This document shows positions 52,091 to 61,701 of a stretch of DNA of 64,000 nucleotides, piece after piece. The notes below the pieces were generated by a model that did not search any database, was not told the origin of the DNA, and saw only the letters and a program-made list of their open reading frames with translations. Position numbers and translations under genes: made by a program. How positions within the stretch are numbered: position 1 is the stretch's first letter; each line of letters begins with the position of its first letter. The DNA comes from Methanothrix sp. (lineage in GTDB: Archaea; Halobacteriota; Methanosarcinia; Methanotrichales; Methanotrichaceae), in assembly GCA_029907715.1 (NCBI GenBank), contig JARYLI010000007.1, forward strand, positions 41,618 to 105,617, read 5' to 3'.

Positions 52091-55000
52091 ATGATCGTCA
52101 GAACGATAGCTCTCATCATTTTCATCACCGTGTTCACGGCATCCGGCGCAGATCCCGGGAAGGATCGCCCGATTGCTGTCTATACGGGATCCGAGCAGGA
52201 GCAGCCTGATATCGACGGACACATAGTGGTGTGGGCAGACGGCAGGAGCGGGAACTTCGATATCTTCATGTACGATCTTGAGATAGGCGCTGAGCGGTGG
52301 GTCTGCATCGATCCGTTCATTCAGATCAACCCCGCTGTATCGGGCTACAGAATAGTCTGGCAGGATATGCGAAGCGGCAACGCCGACATATACCTCTACG
52401 ACGTGAAGAATCGGGTCGAGCAGATTGTCTGTGGTGATAACGGCAACCAGACAGATCCTGATATCGACGGCGATGTGGTTGTGTGGAGCGACGACAGGGA
52501 TGGCGACTGGAACATATACCTCAAGGACCTCTCGACGAACCAGCAGGAGCGGGTGACATCAGCTCAGAGGGACCAGATCACTCCGAAGGTGAGCGGGAGC
52601 CGCGTGGTCTGGGCAGACGAGAGGAACGGGAACTTCGACATCTACATGTATGACATCAAGAGCGGATCTGAGAGAGCGATCTGCACCGCAGCCGGCGACC
52701 AGACGCTTCCAGCGATAGATGGAGACATCATCGCGTGGGCGGATAACAGATCCGGCGAGATGGATATCGCTTTCTTTGATCTATCATCAGGGAAGGAGGC
52801 AGTCCTGTCGAGGCCTGGCATCCAGACAGCGCCATCTGTCTGGGGAAGAAACATCACATGGCAGAACAATGGGACCGAGATAGTGCTCTACAACATAGAC
52901 ACCGGCGAGGAGACAGTTCTCATCAGAGGTCCAATAGTGATGGAGCCGGCAATCGGCGAGAGGGGTGTGGTGTGGACCGACTACAGGCAGGGTTTACAGG
53001 ATCCTGATATCTACATGTGGGACAGGACGATACTGCCGGATCTGCCCGTGACCCAGGACAACTTCAATCACACAAATCCATCTATCTTCAACGACAGAGT
53101 CGTGTGGACGGATGACAGAACAGGGCACTACCAGGTTTACATGATGAATCTGACGACAGGAGAGGAGGTCAGGATCACCAGCGATGAGATCGACCACAGC
53201 AGCATTGACATCTCTGAAGATTATGTGATATACACGGACATGAGAAACGGCAACCTTGATGTTTTCCTGTACGATCTCAAGGCCGGGAAGGAGCGGCAGC
53301 TCTCCAGGGACCCATCTGACCAGAGATACTCGATGATCGATGGCAGGTATGTGGTGTGGATGGACAACAGGACCGGGAGCGACCAGATCTACGTCTACGA
53401 CATACTTCAGGGATCAGAGAGGCAGATAACGACACAGCAGCAGGCCCAGCTGATGTCGCCAGTGATCTCAGGCGACAGGATCGTGTGGGCTGATAGACGA
53501 TCAGGGAAATGGGACATCTACATGTACAATCTGACGACCGGAAAGGAGACCCCGATATGCACAAATCTCGCGAACCAGGTACAGCCCTGGATTCACGGGG
53601 ATACGATAGTATGGGCTGATGGAAGGAACGCACCCAATGCGAGCATCCGGAACTGGGATATATACTCATACAACCTGACAACAGGAAAAGAGACCCCGAT
53701 ATGCACAAACGGCTACAACCAGGGAGCTCCCTGTGTTTATGGCAGATACGTCGCATGGCTCGATGAGAGGGGAGGAGCAGCAGACATCTACCTTTACGAC
53801 CTTGAGAAGGGAATAGAGGTGCCGGTATCCACTCTACCGATGTATCAGACGCCTAGCGACGGGAAGGGCGATCCATACAGGGTGAAGCCCATAGCGTCAA
53901 GCAGGATACTGAGCGATAAGTACATCGTGTGGATGGACGACAGCTCTGGAAGGCCGCAGATAAGGGCCAGATCTCCGCTCTGGGAGCCGCTTCTGTGGCT
54001 GAGCACAGATTTTCCATCAACAAATGGCAGTCTGATGGTCTGGTCTGATAACAGGCGTGGCGACTGGGACATATACGGCTTCGATTTCTTCACGAGATCC
54101 GAGATCCCGATAGTGAGGGCGGATGGCGATCAGCTGTACCCGAGGGCCTCGGGCCAGAATGTTGTCTGGTCAGATTACCGGTCAGGCAGCTCTGATGTCT
54201 ACATGATCAACCTGACAACAGGAGAGGTCACAGAAGTTGCGACCGGACCTGGCGATCAGGTGTGGGCCGATATATACGGGGATGAAATCGTCTGGATGGA
54301 CAACTCTTCCGGGGACTGGGATGTTGTGCTCCACAACATCTCCAGCGGCATCACAGAACCTCTGCGCAAGCAGGGCAACCAGATGTACCCGAAGATCTCA
54401 GGGAGCCTGATCGTCTGGCAGGATGACAGAAGCGGCAACTGGGACATATATGTGTACGATCTGAGGACCGGCAATGAGACGAAGCTAACGGGCGATGGGG
54501 ATCAGGTCTTCCCAGACGTATCTGGAAATACGATCGTCTGGGAGGATCGGTCCACCGGCGACATCGCGTATTACATCTACGATAAGAAGTGGAGCAAGAG
54601 ATATCCAAGGCCTGGAATGCAGACATCTCCCGCTGTTTCAGGAAAGTACATAGCATACGTCGATGAGGATGGATCCCTGCGGAGGCTGGATGTGACGACA
54701 TGGAAGGACGATCTGATCGCATCAGGGCCAGGACAGATGAAGCCGGACATGGATCAGAAGCTGGTGTGGATGGACGCGCCGAGGGGCAAGCCGAGATACG
54801 AGAGTCTTGGGGGGCAGATAAGTGTTGTGTGCAGGGCTCCAGGTGAGCAGAGCATGCCAGCGGTGAGCGGAAACTTCGTTGTCTGGATGGACAACCGCAC
54901 AGGCAATCCTGACATCTATGTATATGACCTCTTCAGAAACGTTGAGATCCCTCTGGCTGGAGGCCCGCTCTACGACATGTATCCTGATATAAGGGGCACT

Positions 55001-55699
55001 GTGATCGCATGGGTCGGCCAGAACCCGCAGCACGACAACTGGGCGGTCAGAACATTCGATGTGATAACAGCGAACAGATCACAGCTCACGGGTGCTGAGT
55101 TCTTCACCCCATCCCCAATATCGATCGGAGACAGGTACCTCGTCTGGCAGGACCTCTCCTTCGCCGGCTGGAGGCTCTACAAGAAGCTGGTATACGGAGG
55201 CACGGAGCCTGTTGAGGCGATACCCCCGAGCGGAACGAACCCGAGAACCGCTGGAGATATCGCAGTCTACCAGGACAACAAGGACGGGAACTGGAACGTC
55301 TACATCTGGAAGGGGCAGCAGAAGATTCCTGTGACAACAGATCCAGCAGATCAGATCAATCCTGTGACTGATGGATACATCGTGGTGTACCAGGACAACA
55401 GGAACGGCAACTGGGACATATACGCCTTCGACACGAATACGAGCAAGGAGATCCGCATAACATCTGATCCGGGCGATCAGACAAATCCGGATATCGAGAG
55501 CGGCGTGATCGTCTGGCAGGACAACAGGAACGGCAACTGGGACATCTACGCGTTCGATCTATCCACAGGTAAGGAGATCCCGATATGCACAGCTCCGGGA
55601 GACCAGACAAGGCCGCGGATAGGGAGCAGGAAGATAGTATGGGAGGACAGCCGCAGCGGAGACAGGGACATCTACATCTACGACAGCTACTCACCATGA
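52091..55699 (+). CDS. giant secreted beta-propeller repeat protein
   Basis: 1202 residues. A signal peptide (IVRTIALIIFITVFTASGA) is followed by about 28 TolB/WD40-like blades of 40-47 residues. The pattern is 'P.I.G..IVW.D.R.GNWDIY.YDL.TG.E..I', for example VVWADGRSGNFDIFMYDLEI and RNGNWDIYAFDLSTGKEIPI. Some blades are nearly identical even in DNA (55388 and 55505 regions). There is no visible anchor, sorting motif or enzyme domain, and the protein ends straight after the last blade. Such proteins are exported and usually bind proteins or carbohydrate. The start follows GGAATGAAAG. Confidence 0.88.
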   Translation: MIVRTIALIIFITVFTASGADPGKDRPIAVYTGSEQEQPDIDGHIVVWADGRSGNFDIFMYDLEIGAERWVCIDPFIQINPAVSGYRIVWQDMRSGNADIYLYDVKNRVEQIVCGDNGNQTDPDIDGDVVVWSDDRDGDWNIYLKDLSTNQQERVTSAQRDQITPKVSGSRVVWADERNGNFDIYMYDIKSGSERAICTAAGDQTLPAIDGDIIAWADNRSGEMDIAFFDLSSGKEAVLSRPGIQTAPSVWGRNITWQNNGTEIVLYNIDTGEETVLIRGPIVMEPAIGERGVVWTDYRQGLQDPDIYMWDRTILPDLPVTQDNFNHTNPSIFNDRVVWTDDRTGHYQVYMMNLTTGEEVRITSDEIDHSSIDISEDYVIYTDMRNGNLDVFLYDLKAGKERQLSRDPSDQRYSMIDGRYVVWMDNRTGSDQIYVYDILQGSERQITTQQQAQLMSPVISGDRIVWADRRSGKWDIYMYNLTTGKETPICTNLANQVQPWIHGDTIVWADGRNAPNASIRNWDIYSYNLTTGKETPICTNGYNQGAPCVYGRYVAWLDERGGAADIYLYDLEKGIEVPVSTLPMYQTPSDGKGDPYRVKPIASSRILSDKYIVWMDDSSGRPQIRARSPLWEPLLWLSTDFPSTNGSLMVWSDNRRGDWDIYGFDFFTRSEIPIVRADGDQLYPRASGQNVVWSDYRSGSSDVYMINLTTGEVTEVATGPGDQVWADIYGDEIVWMDNSSGDWDVVLHNISSGITEPLRKQGNQMYPKISGSLIVWQDDRSGNWDIYVYDLRTGNETKLTGDGDQVFPDVSGNTIVWEDRSTGDIAYYIYDKKWSKRYPRPGMQTSPAVSGKYIAYVDEDGSLRRLDVTTWKDDLIASGPGQMKPDMDQKLVWMDAPRGKPRYESLGGQISVVCRAPGEQSMPAVSGNFVVWMDNRTGNPDIYVYDLFRNVEIPLAGGPLYDMYPDIRGTVIAWVGQNPQHDNWAVRTFDVITANRSQLTGAEFFTPSPISIGDRYLVWQDLSFAGWRLYKKLVYGGTEPVEAIPPSGTNPRTAGDIAVYQDNKDGNWNVYIWKGQQKIPVTTDPADQINPVTDGYIVVYQDNRNGNWDIYAFDTNTSKEIRITSDPGDQTNPDIESGVIVWQDNRNGNWDIYAFDLSTGKEIPICTAPGDQTRPRIGSRKIVWEDSRSGDRDIYIYDSYSP

Positions 55700-55732
55700 G
55701 CGCGCTCATGGTGAGTGCACCAATCTCACGTC

Positions 55733-55848
55733 TGCTGTGTTGAATAATATTTGAGGACCCGATAGCAGAGACCCAATTCATATAAATTACAATTATAGTA
55801 AAAATCGATAGCTATCGGGCCTTTAGGTCTCAACTATTCAACACAGCA
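55733..55848 (+). mobile_element. MITE-C copy 3 (complete)
   Basis: 116 bp with ends TGCTGTGTTGAATAATATTT and CTATTCAACACAGCA, flanked by CTCACGTC (55725-55732) and CTCCCGTC (55849-55856), a 7/8 direct repeat. The centre has AAAATCGATAGCTATCGGGC, itself partly palindromic. Confidence 0.92.
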
Positions 55849-56168
55849 CTCCCGTCAGAAACTTTTTAGTCTCATCCAGTTAAATTAGCGGAATCGCAGA
55901 GACTGGCGGAAAAAGAACCAACACGCCCAAGGAACCCGCTTCAATCCAGATCTCCAGCAACTCGTGGATATTATAGTTCTTTGCGCCACTTCATGTAAAT
56001 CCATTTAAAAGCTACTGGATGTGTCATACTTCATAGATGATTTTATGTGGTGTGCAATATTATATCAACTTATACGGAATATTATAATGCTGGTCGTGGG
56101 ATTGAGGTTCCTGGGGTATGTTTGATGAAGCCCGCGGGGTCATTTGCTGTGGATATCAAAGATGTGGG
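55849..56168. other. intergenic stretch, AT-rich, no gene seen
   Basis: 320 bp between MITE-C and MITE-A. It has an AT-rich block near 56055-56095 (ATATTATATCAACTTATACG and GAATATTATAATG). Reading frames crossing it have no RBS or domain. Confidence 0.4.
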
Positions 56169-56292
56169 CACTCTTGTGCATTCAACAACTTGTGGGTCAT
56201 GCCTGGAGGTTGCTGAACGCAATCATTCCCCCGGAAGGAGCGCAGAGCAGGAGCGGTGTCTCTTTGGGCAAGTCATCAGATGGATAAGAGCG
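56169..56292 (+). mobile_element. MITE-A copy 7
   Basis: 124 bp with ends CACTCTTGTGCATTCAACAA and AGATGGATAAGAGCG. It is flanked by AGATGTGGG and AAATGTGGG (56160-56168, 56293-56301), a direct repeat with one mismatch. It lies just downstream of cobN. Confidence 0.88.
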
Positions 56293-56349
56293 AAATGTGG
56301 GTGCTGTCCAGATTTTCCATCTGCTGAGGTAGTGACTGGAAGCCCGGAG

Positions 56350-59300
56350 TTAGGAGGTGGTACTTCCAGCCTCTATTTCCCCTTCCATCTCAAGGCAGAT
56401 CCTTCTCAATCTCTCCATCTCATCGTCATTCGCATTCCAGTAGCCTCTCCTGTAGGCTTCCATCAGCCACTCACCGATCTTCACAGCTGCATACTGGTTG
56501 TTCTCGAGCAGTCTTTTCCGCATGATCTCATCGAAGATGTACCGTTCAGCGATCGATGACCATATCCAGCTCTCGACAGAGTGTGTTGTGGCGGCAAGGC
56601 CGAGCATGTTCTCTATGCGGTCTGCGATCTGCTGAGCCCCGTGGAACCTGTGGGCGAGCATCCCATCGATCCATCTGGGATTCAGAAGCCTGGTGCGCAC
56701 CCCCATCTCCACAGCGGATCTGATATCTTCGGTTCTTATGATCTCTCCGGTGGTGTCTGAAACGAGCATCACCGGCTCCCTGCCTCTGACAGATCTGATA
56801 GCGCTCGATAGCCCGCCGAAGAACTCGAAGTAATGGTCAAGATCAACAAACTCCCAGTCGTGGGAATCCCTGATTTGAGATACCAGATCTACTCTGGATA
56901 TGTTGCTCCTGTAGAGGTCAGGATGCTGCTGAGCATGCACTCCTTCTGTGTATATGTGGCTCATCGAGCTCGCATAAACCTCAGCGAGTTCCTCCTCCGT
57001 GCGCCAGACAGAGTCCTCGATGAGAGGAAGCATCCTTGTTCCGTATTCACCAGCCCTCGGGCCGAATATCCTCCCCTTCGCAAGGACACGTGCCTGCCTC
57101 TCATCGATCCCTTTTTGAAGCAGGATGCTCATGTTCTCGAGCGTGTGCTTTCTCACGTAGTTCAGATCCAGCGGCTCATCAAGCGAGCTCACGAGAGCAA
57201 ACGCCCTGTCGAGAAGCTGCACCACGTTTGGAAACATGTCCCTGAAGAAGCCGCAGATGTTGACCAGACAGTCCACCCTGGGCCTTCCGAGCTCATCCAG
57301 GGTAAACGGGACTAGCCTGAAAGCCATCGATCCCGGATCACGCTCCAGGCGCACGCCCAGATAGCTCAGAATCTGCCCGATCGTCTCCCCTCCCGTCTTC
57401 GTGGTCTCAAATCCCCAGAGGATCACCCCGACCATGTTGGGATACGATCCAGTCCTGTCCATGCAGGCCTGGATGGTGTTCTCCGCGATCTCCTCTCCCC
57501 GCTTAATTGCATCAGGTGTCGGCACCCGAGTCGGATCGAACTGGACGAGATTTCTTCCTGTGGGCAGAGCATGAGGGGATCTTATGATATCTCCGCCGAC
57601 CGATGGCTCGATGAACCTGCAATCAAGCCCTCTGAGGAAGTTCTCGATCTCCGTGTGGTTCTCAGAGTATCTCCTGACCGTCTCCAGACCGTACCTGAGC
57701 GTCTTTTTCAGCTCGCTGTTCAGATGTCCCCTGATCTCGACTGGGTATCTTTCCCCGGAACCTTTCATTGCAGCGTTTATGATCTCAGAGCAGATCCTGT
57801 CAATCTCGTTTATCTCACGAGACCGATTTTTCAGAAGCTCCCTGTAATCCATCCCCAGTGCTTCCGCAACTATGCTGTTCAGGGATCTGACACCATCTCT
57901 GTCGTATCTTAGAAGCATCTGCAGAAAATTCTTCAGATCCTCATCGCTGTAGCGCTCCCCCAGGACATGAAGGCCTTTGGGTATGATCCTCCTCTTCATC
58001 TCGTACAGCACATCCTGTATCTCATCGATGCTCTTAGCTCTGATATTCAGCCGCCCTGCACTCTCGAGGATGCGTTCTCTGAGCCGTTCCGCTCTGCCAG
58101 GATCATATGTCACTGCCTCGCTGTGCTCATCTATGAGCCCTTCAAGATCCACATAGCTCTCGTACAGGTCGGCATCAGTGTACGGAGGGGAGTTGTAGCT
58201 GATGGTTGTGGCATACAGCCTTCTTTTGGCGATGACGACCTCAGAGGTGTTGACGACATGGTAGAAGTAGAGGTTTGGCATATCTCCGATAAGCATATCG
58301 GGATAGCACCTTGAGCTCAGTGCAAGCTCTTTGCCCTTCATGAACTCAGCGAGCCCATGTGTTCCCACGTGGACGACCGCATCAGCCCTCCATATCCTCT
58401 GGAGCCAGTGGTAGAATGCTATGTACTGGTGATGAGGTGGCTTTGTTTTATCATGCGCCGCCTCCCGCAGATCTTTGTTACTGAGAGGCGGGCGCGACGG
58501 CTGCACCCCGATGAAGATGTTGCCGAGATCCAGACCTGGTATGAGGATCCTGCCATGAGATACCATCACATCGCCCGGCGGCTCTCCCCAGAACTCCACG
58601 ATATCCCTCTGCAGATCTTCCGGAAGAGATTTGAAAACCTGCAAGTATTCCTCAAGGCTCATGGATGGGCATCCTTTCAGAGCGGTCTCTGCGTGGAGCC
58701 ATTTCCCTGTGTTCACAGCTGCCATCCCACAAAAAAGAGCGTCAAGCTCTCTATCGGGTACGCTCAGAGTGTATCCCGCATCTCTCATTGCATGCAGCAA
58801 CCGCTTCAGGCTGGCGAAAACATCGAGGTACGATGCTCTGCCGAGGTTCTCCTCTCCGGGAGGGTAGTTGTAAATTATCAGTGCGATCCGCTTCCTCGCA
58901 TTCTGTTCTCTCCTGAGACGTATCCAGCTGCGTATCCTGGAGGCTATTCTGGAGATGCGGTCATCGATAGCAGCCACCTCACGGACCTCCATGTTATCGA
59001 CCTTGAAGGAGCGGATGCCGCAGCATGGTATCGGCTCCACACATCCATCCAGCTCAGGCCATATCACAGCCATTATCGACTCTGTCGGGGACAGCCCTGC
59101 TTCAGATCGCTCCCAATCATCGATGCAGCTCTGGTACATCGATACGGGCGCGAATACGGGAACGTCTAGCTCCTTCAGAAGCTTTTTTGTGAGCTCCGGA
59201 TCACCCCCCAGAGGACCTCCGTTGATGCGGAACCATGTGAGGTTGATCATCGCATCTATTACCGGACCATCTCTCAGGAAGAAGCTCCGGATCGCCCTTA

Positions 59301-60081
59301 GGTTGTGGATGCCATCTGAAAACACAGGTATGATGTTCGCATCACCAAGCACTTCATTAAGAGCCTCGAGCACGGGAAGACACTGATCGAAGTGCATGTT
59401 TCCATAGAACAAAACACCTATGCTGGCCCTTTCCGGGTCCAGATGCGGCAGAAGCGCCTCCTGCGAATCGAGGAATATTCCTCTGTGATATATCCCATAC
59501 TCAGGAAATGGCACTGGGTCTGCAGCTCGCGGAAGATCGCATCCAAGGTACTCCCTGAGGAGCAGGATGAGAAGATTCTTGAGGTTCTCAGGACCACCAT
59601 ACCTCCAGTACTTTGCGATCTTTATGTAGTTGCCAGCATCCCTCACAGGTCCGAGCGGGGCGACCCTGCCTGCGGTCTCAACTATGCCCTGGATTCTCTT
59701 GATCTTCCCCCAGAGCTCCTCAGGATCTCTCACCTCTCCTGCCCTCAATCTTTCAGCCACTGATGATCCGCGAAAAGATCCGAGCCTGGTTATTGACATC
59801 AATCTTCCAACAGGACTGACCAGGTTAACAACAATGTTTTCCGCATTCTTCAGGGTATCATAAACGATCTCCTCAGCTCTGCCGCTTCCTCTTATGTCGA
59901 CAAGCACTGCATCAGAGGACATGAGATCGTCAGAGAAGCTCTCAGGATCAGCGCAGAAATCAAGCTGCTCAGGGTAGTAGACCCTGAGCTCAAGTGGGAT
60001 TGCATACACCTCCTTGATCTTACGGGCTGCAGACACCAGAGCAGAGCTGTGGACGGTTGATACGCATGTGATCTTCATCAC
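56350..60081 (-). CDS. CobN/BchH-type metal chelatase subunit
   Basis: 1243 residues of the CobN/magnesium-chelatase H family, cytoplasmic. Recognisable blocks: LNLTWFRINGGPLGG-like sequence (residues 278-295), SHGRILIPGLDLGNIFIGVQ, then DAVVHVGTHGLAEFMKGKEL (metal/tetrapyrrole region) and FETTKTGGETIGQILSYLGV. The family inserts Co or Mg into tetrapyrroles with ATPase partners. No CobS/CobT or BchI/D gene is adjacent. Archaea insert cobalt early by another enzyme, so a role in corrinoid salvage or a metal-tetrapyrrole uptake step is as likely. It is cotranscribed with the binding-protein gene 12 bp upstream. Confidence 0.88.
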   Translation of the reverse strand: MMKITCVSTVHSSALVSAARKIKEVYAIPLELRVYYPEQLDFCADPESFSDDLMSSDAVLVDIRGSGRAEEIVYDTLKNAENIVVNLVSPVGRLMSITRLGSFRGSSVAERLRAGEVRDPEELWGKIKRIQGIVETAGRVAPLGPVRDAGNYIKIAKYWRYGGPENLKNLLILLLREYLGCDLPRAADPVPFPEYGIYHRGIFLDSQEALLPHLDPERASIGVLFYGNMHFDQCLPVLEALNEVLGDANIIPVFSDGIHNLRAIRSFFLRDGPVIDAMINLTWFRINGGPLGGDPELTKKLLKELDVPVFAPVSMYQSCIDDWERSEAGLSPTESIMAVIWPELDGCVEPIPCCGIRSFKVDNMEVREVAAIDDRISRIASRIRSWIRLRREQNARKRIALIIYNYPPGEENLGRASYLDVFASLKRLLHAMRDAGYTLSVPDRELDALFCGMAAVNTGKWLHAETALKGCPSMSLEEYLQVFKSLPEDLQRDIVEFWGEPPGDVMVSHGRILIPGLDLGNIFIGVQPSRPPLSNKDLREAAHDKTKPPHHQYIAFYHWLQRIWRADAVVHVGTHGLAEFMKGKELALSSRCYPDMLIGDMPNLYFYHVVNTSEVVIAKRRLYATTISYNSPPYTDADLYESYVDLEGLIDEHSEAVTYDPGRAERLRERILESAGRLNIRAKSIDEIQDVLYEMKRRIIPKGLHVLGERYSDEDLKNFLQMLLRYDRDGVRSLNSIVAEALGMDYRELLKNRSREINEIDRICSEIINAAMKGSGERYPVEIRGHLNSELKKTLRYGLETVRRYSENHTEIENFLRGLDCRFIEPSVGGDIIRSPHALPTGRNLVQFDPTRVPTPDAIKRGEEIAENTIQACMDRTGSYPNMVGVILWGFETTKTGGETIGQILSYLGVRLERDPGSMAFRLVPFTLDELGRPRVDCLVNICGFFRDMFPNVVQLLDRAFALVSSLDEPLDLNYVRKHTLENMSILLQKGIDERQARVLAKGRIFGPRAGEYGTRMLPLIEDSVWRTEEELAEVYASSMSHIYTEGVHAQQHPDLYRSNISRVDLVSQIRDSHDWEFVDLDHYFEFFGGLSSAIRSVRGREPVMLVSDTTGEIIRTEDIRSAVEMGVRTRLLNPRWIDGMLAHRFHGAQQIADRIENMLGLAATTHSVESWIWSSIAERYIFDEIMRKRLLENNQYAAVKIGEWLMEAYRRGYWNANDDEMERLRRICLEMEGEIEAGSTTS

Positions 60082-60093
60082 AGCCCTCCGATC

Positions 60094-61287
60094 CTACGGC
60101 TCTGGGTAGATCAGGGCACCACGTCTACTCAGATCGTAATCGAGGTGCTGGAACTCTGAGAGGTATGTCTGATGCACCGCTCTGGGATCCATATCTGCGA
60201 ACACATCAGGATGGAGTATCTTTGCGAGATACGCAAGGCCTATGAAATGCCTGCATCCACTGTAGGGGAGATACGTCCAGAATGGAGATGCCATGACAAA
60301 GACCCTCCCGTTCCTGACTGCAGTGACGTTCTGCAGCTCAGGACGCCCCATTATCTCATCCCTTGTGGACTTCAGCTTTGAAATGTCGCTCGCATCCCTC
60401 CCGTCGTAATCCTCATCATAGACAAGCCTTATGATGACATCCGGATTTGCAGCGATCACCGTCTCTGGAGAGATCTCTCCTCCGGTTGTGCCAGTGACTA
60501 TGCTCTTCCCACCAGCCATCTCAACCGGCATGGCATCGAGAATTGGGTTGTTTGAGACCCTGTACGGCCCGTACTCCACATACACTTTTGGTCTGTTCTC
60601 CTCAGGTATTCCTTTCGTCCTGCCGATCACCGATCCCAGAACGCCCTCGTAGAAAGCACGGAACCTGGCGGACTCATTCTCTCTCTCCAGGAGCCTGCCG
60701 AGCTTTTCGATCTCCTCTGGATACGAGTCAGGCCGGCTGCATGCCAGGCAGAAGATTGTTATACCTGTGTTGTTGAGCCTGTCAAGCACCGTCTGAAGGT
60801 AGTTCTGACCGGTGGGGCCGGGCCCCGGATGCACGAGCAGAAGGTCGGGATGTATCTGGATTATCTTCTCGAGATCAGGCTCGTAGAAGTGGCCTATCTC
60901 TGGAAGGTCATGATACTCCTGGAAGAGTGAGTATTTCTCTATGTCAGAAGGTGCTGCAACCACCAAATCTCGCGTCACCCCGATCGACCTCAGCGTCTCA
61001 AGCTGGTGGGATACCGTGCAGGCAATGGACCTCACGGGTCTGTAAAGGGTTACGTTTCTGCCGGCAGAATCCACAACGCTCATAGGGTATCTCTCATGGA
61101 TATGTCTTATCTCAGACAGCGAATCTGATGAGATCTCGCCTTTAGCGTATGACTCCTCTGCGATCTTCAGCTCATCGTCTGAGACTACCCTGTCGCCATT
61201 CAGATCTCCTGGTATATTATCGAAAGCAAGCGCCGGGATGCCGGTAAGAACAGCCAACAATGCCATCAGGGCAATTGATCTGTACAT
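60094..61287 (-). CDS. ABC-type metal/corrinoid-binding protein with N-terminal calcium loop
   Basis: 397 residues. Signal peptide (SIALMALLAVLTGIPALAFD), then a dockerin/EF-hand-like calcium loop (GDLNGDRVVSDDELKIAEES). A periplasmic-binding domain of the BtuF/FepB type follows from about residue 70 (RNVTLYRPVRSIACTVSHQLET, DLLLVHPGPGPT). It would bind an iron chelate, cobalamin or metal outside the cell. Start at ATG 61287 after GGTGGTCG; ATGs at 61299 and 61329 would lengthen the signal region. No permease or ATPase gene lies nearby. The pairing with CobN links it to cobalt or corrinoid metabolism. Confidence 0.85.
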   Translation of the reverse strand: MYRSIALMALLAVLTGIPALAFDNIPGDLNGDRVVSDDELKIAEESYAKGEISSDSLSEIRHIHERYPMSVVDSAGRNVTLYRPVRSIACTVSHQLETLRSIGVTRDLVVAAPSDIEKYSLFQEYHDLPEIGHFYEPDLEKIIQIHPDLLLVHPGPGPTGQNYLQTVLDRLNNTGITIFCLACSRPDSYPEEIEKLGRLLERENESARFRAFYEGVLGSVIGRTKGIPEENRPKVYVEYGPYRVSNNPILDAMPVEMAGGKSIVTGTTGGEISPETVIAANPDVIIRLVYDEDYDGRDASDISKLKSTRDEIMGRPELQNVTAVRNGRVFVMASPFWTYLPYSGCRHFIGLAYLAKILHPDVFADMDPRAVHQTYLSEFQHLDYDLSRRGALIYPEP

Positions 61288-61329
61288 CACGACCACCATT
61301 GTTATTACTATACTATTATTGGATATCAT

Positions 61330-61701
61330 TTAATTGACTTAAAACTGTATATCTTATTATTTAAGAATAACGTATGATTTCATCATATGCTTAAAGTCGA
61401 ATTTAGCTACATGCATTGGTATATTCAGCTGCGCTTGTCATCTCGATAATTGGTGCGGTAAGTGGGCTGAGCGTATCCAGCAGTAAGGTCGAATTATTAT
61501 TCTTTGGATCACTTCTCCATAATCCAACCCGCTATTTCACCGAATACTCAATCCCTTTAAAGCCACAGAAAGTGATCGTGATCTCAGGTTACTGATTTGC
61601 CCAACAGATACGGCCGCTTTCGAGGCCACAATGGGTGGCATTTTACATATCCGAGAAAACCCCACTTTGTTCTACATTTCCCGAAGGCGATTCGCTTTTG
61701 T
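61330..61701. other. promoter region and spacer upstream of the binding-protein gene
   Basis: 372 bp. The part next to the gene is AT-rich with possible TATA boxes (ACTGTATATC, TTATTATTTAA) and two inverted repeats. The rest is ordinary sequence without an ORF that has an RBS or known domain. Confidence 0.45.
61373..61387. promoter_or_regulatory. TATGAT-TTC-ATCATA inverted repeat, candidate operator
   Basis: Perfect 6-bp arms around a 3-bp centre, 86 bp upstream of the start chosen for the metal/corrinoid-binding protein. A second repeat, CTTAAA...TTTAAG, lies between 61338 and 61365. Either may be a site for a metal- or corrinoid-responsive regulator. Confidence 0.35.

Noticed and set aside
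61288..61701. cobalamin riboswitch upstream of the CobN pair
   Set aside because: No B12-box-like sequence could be found; the region is AT-rich with only simple palindromes.
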